This document shows, piece by piece, positions 5,666 to 6,356 of a DNA stretch of 6,356 nt. The stretch covers positions 1 to 6,356 of the forward strand of contig CALJUI010000297.1 of assembly GCA_937975735.1 (NCBI GenBank). The letters are read 5' to 3'. The notes beneath the pieces are model-generated. The model saw only the letters and a list, made by a program, of their open reading frames with translations. It was not told the DNA's origin and did not search any database. This DNA comes from an uncultured Rubrivivax sp. Lineage in GTDB: Bacteria > Pseudomonadota > Gammaproteobacteria > Burkholderiales > Burkholderiaceae_C. The first letter of the stretch is position 1. The number at the start of each line of letters is the position of its first letter. Both the position numbers and the translations under genes were made by a program.

Positions 5666-5675
5666 CAGCACGGCG

Positions 5676-6356
5676 ATGGCACTGGCGGTGGTGAGGAGTC
5701 GCGCGCTCGACGGACTGGACGCGCCGGTGGTGCATGTCGAGGTCCAGCTGGCGAACGGCCTGCCGAGCTTCACGCTCGTGGGCCTGGCCGACACCGAGGT
5801 GAAGGAGGCCCGCGAACGCGTGCGCGCGGCGCTGCAGCAGAGCGGCTTCGCCTTCCCGCACAACAAGCGCATCACGGTCAACCTCGCGCCGGCCGACCTG
5901 CCGAAGGAGTCCGGCCGCTTCGACCTGCCGATCGCGGTCGGGCTGCTCGCCGCCTCGGGCCAGATCGACGCCGCGCGGCTCGATCGCCACGAGTTCGCCG
6001 GCGAGCTGTCGCTGGCCGGCGAATTGCGACCGGTGCGCGGCGCGCTGGCGCTGGCCTTGGCCGCGCGCCGCGACGGCGACCGCCGCGCACTGGTGCTGCC
6101 GACGCTCAGCGCGGCGCAGGCGGCGCGTGTCGGCGGCGTCGACGTGCGTGCCGCCGGACATCTGCTCGATGTCGCACGCGCGCTCGCCGCCGACCCGTCG
6201 GCCCCCGAGCTGCCGCGCGCCGAGCCGACGCCGGAGACGGATCCGGCGCCGATGGAGGACCTGCGCGACGTGAAGGGCCAGGCCGGCGCCAAGCGTGCGC
6301 TCGAGATCGCCGCCGCCGGCGCGCACAGCCTGCTGCTGGTCGGCCCGCCGGGCACG
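5676..6356 (+). CDS. comM: ComM/YifB-type Mg-chelatase-like AAA+ ATPase, N-terminal part
   Basis: 227 codons are visible of a protein usually about 500 residues long; the 3' end lies outside the window. ComM is a cytoplasmic hexameric helicase that promotes branch migration of donor DNA during natural transformation, and it is also widespread in species not known to be competent. The N-terminal ChlI-like domain is clear: HVEVQLANGLPSFTLVGLAD (20-39), EARERVRAALQQSGF (44-58) and NLAPADLPKESGRFDLPIA (69-87). An Ala/Pro-rich linker (about 170-190) leads into the AAA+ domain at DLRDVKGQAGAKRALEIAAAG (195-215). The window stops within Walker A, after GPPGT (223-227); the GKS expected next is not visible. 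The gene is divergent from the porin operon and shares its 248-bp control region. It has its own promoter candidate and a strong ribosome-binding site. Identification is firm. Confidence 0.94.
   Translation, partial: MALAVVRSRALDGLDAPVVHVEVQLANGLPSFTLVGLADTEVKEARERVRAALQQSGFAFPHNKRITVNLAPADLPKESGRFDLPIAVGLLAASGQIDAARLDRHEFAGELSLAGELRPVRGALALALAARRDGDRRALVLPTLSAAQAARVGGVDVRAAGHLLDVARALAADPSAPELPRAEPTPETDPAPMEDLRDVKGQAGAKRALEIAAAGAHSLLLVGPPGT

Noticed and set aside
5652..5667. Plus-strand sigma-54-like element (TGGCAC with GG-N10-GC) ahead of comM
   Set aside because: The -12 part (AGGC) is weak, it overlaps the ribosome-binding site, and transcription would begin at or after the comM ATG. Probably chance.
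5428..5675. A small gene between the porin and comM
   Set aside because: No frame there has a ribosome-binding site plus a plausible protein, and the region is occupied by promoter and enhancer motifs.
5428..5682. N-terminal extension of the porin to 5682
   Set aside because: It would cross the sigma-54 promoter and both NtrC-like sites and bury the signal peptide. The ATG at 5427 has a Shine-Dalgarno and a proper signal peptide.
5424..6326. 300-codon minus-strand frame opposite comM
   Set aside because: It is antisense to a clearly recognised ComM protein and has an Arg/Gln/Ala-rich shadow composition.

Overview
The window is high-GC, densely coding DNA whose protein families and gene order point to a betaproteobacterium, most likely of the order Burkholderiales (Rubrivivax/Leptothrix-like). 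This placement is inferred from the proteins and from a Burkholderiales-looking intergenic palindrome, not from a marker gene. Six chromosomal genes are recognisable, plus the cut end of a seventh. I see no mobile element, CRISPR array, tRNA or rRNA. Most of the long alternative reading frames are high-GC shadows.

Layout. Positions 1-1459 (minus strand) hold a two-TM, RCK-type potassium channel, cut at the left edge, and upstream of it a small four-TM DUF6394-like membrane protein. Their ends overlap in an ATGA. Positions 1508-2782 (minus) hold gshA, glutamate-cysteine ligase of the Acidithiobacillus/betaproteobacterial type. Positions 2783-2927 form an intergenic region packed with hairpins, with a REP-like compound palindrome and a terminator-like stem-loop. 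Positions 2928-5427 (minus) are a tight nitrogen operon: TorF-family outer-membrane porin, glnK (PII protein), amtB (ammonium transporter), with 20-bp gaps. Positions 5428-5675 are a divergent control region. Positions 5676-6356 (plus) are the first 227 codons of comM (YifB-type AAA+ ATPase), cut just as the Walker A motif begins.

How it works together. GlnK and AmtB are the classic pair: AmtB conducts ammonium across the inner membrane and GlnK plugs it when nitrogen is sufficient. The intergenic region carries a near-consensus sigma-54 -24/-12 element facing the operon. About 100 and 126 bp upstream of its predicted start lie two dyads that match NtrC enhancer sites. This makes the TorF-like porin the first gene of an NtrC-regulated ammonium-uptake operon, suggesting a role in outer-membrane passage under nitrogen limitation (inference). 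One NtrC-like dyad directly abuts the predicted sigma-70 promoter of comM, so nitrogen status could also affect this DNA-uptake/recombination gene.

The most interesting points are the divergent NtrC/sigma-54 region, the porin in the glnK-amtB operon, the non-canonical selectivity filter of the potassium channel with its coupled small membrane partner, and the compound palindrome after amtB. I did not find a wholly new system.
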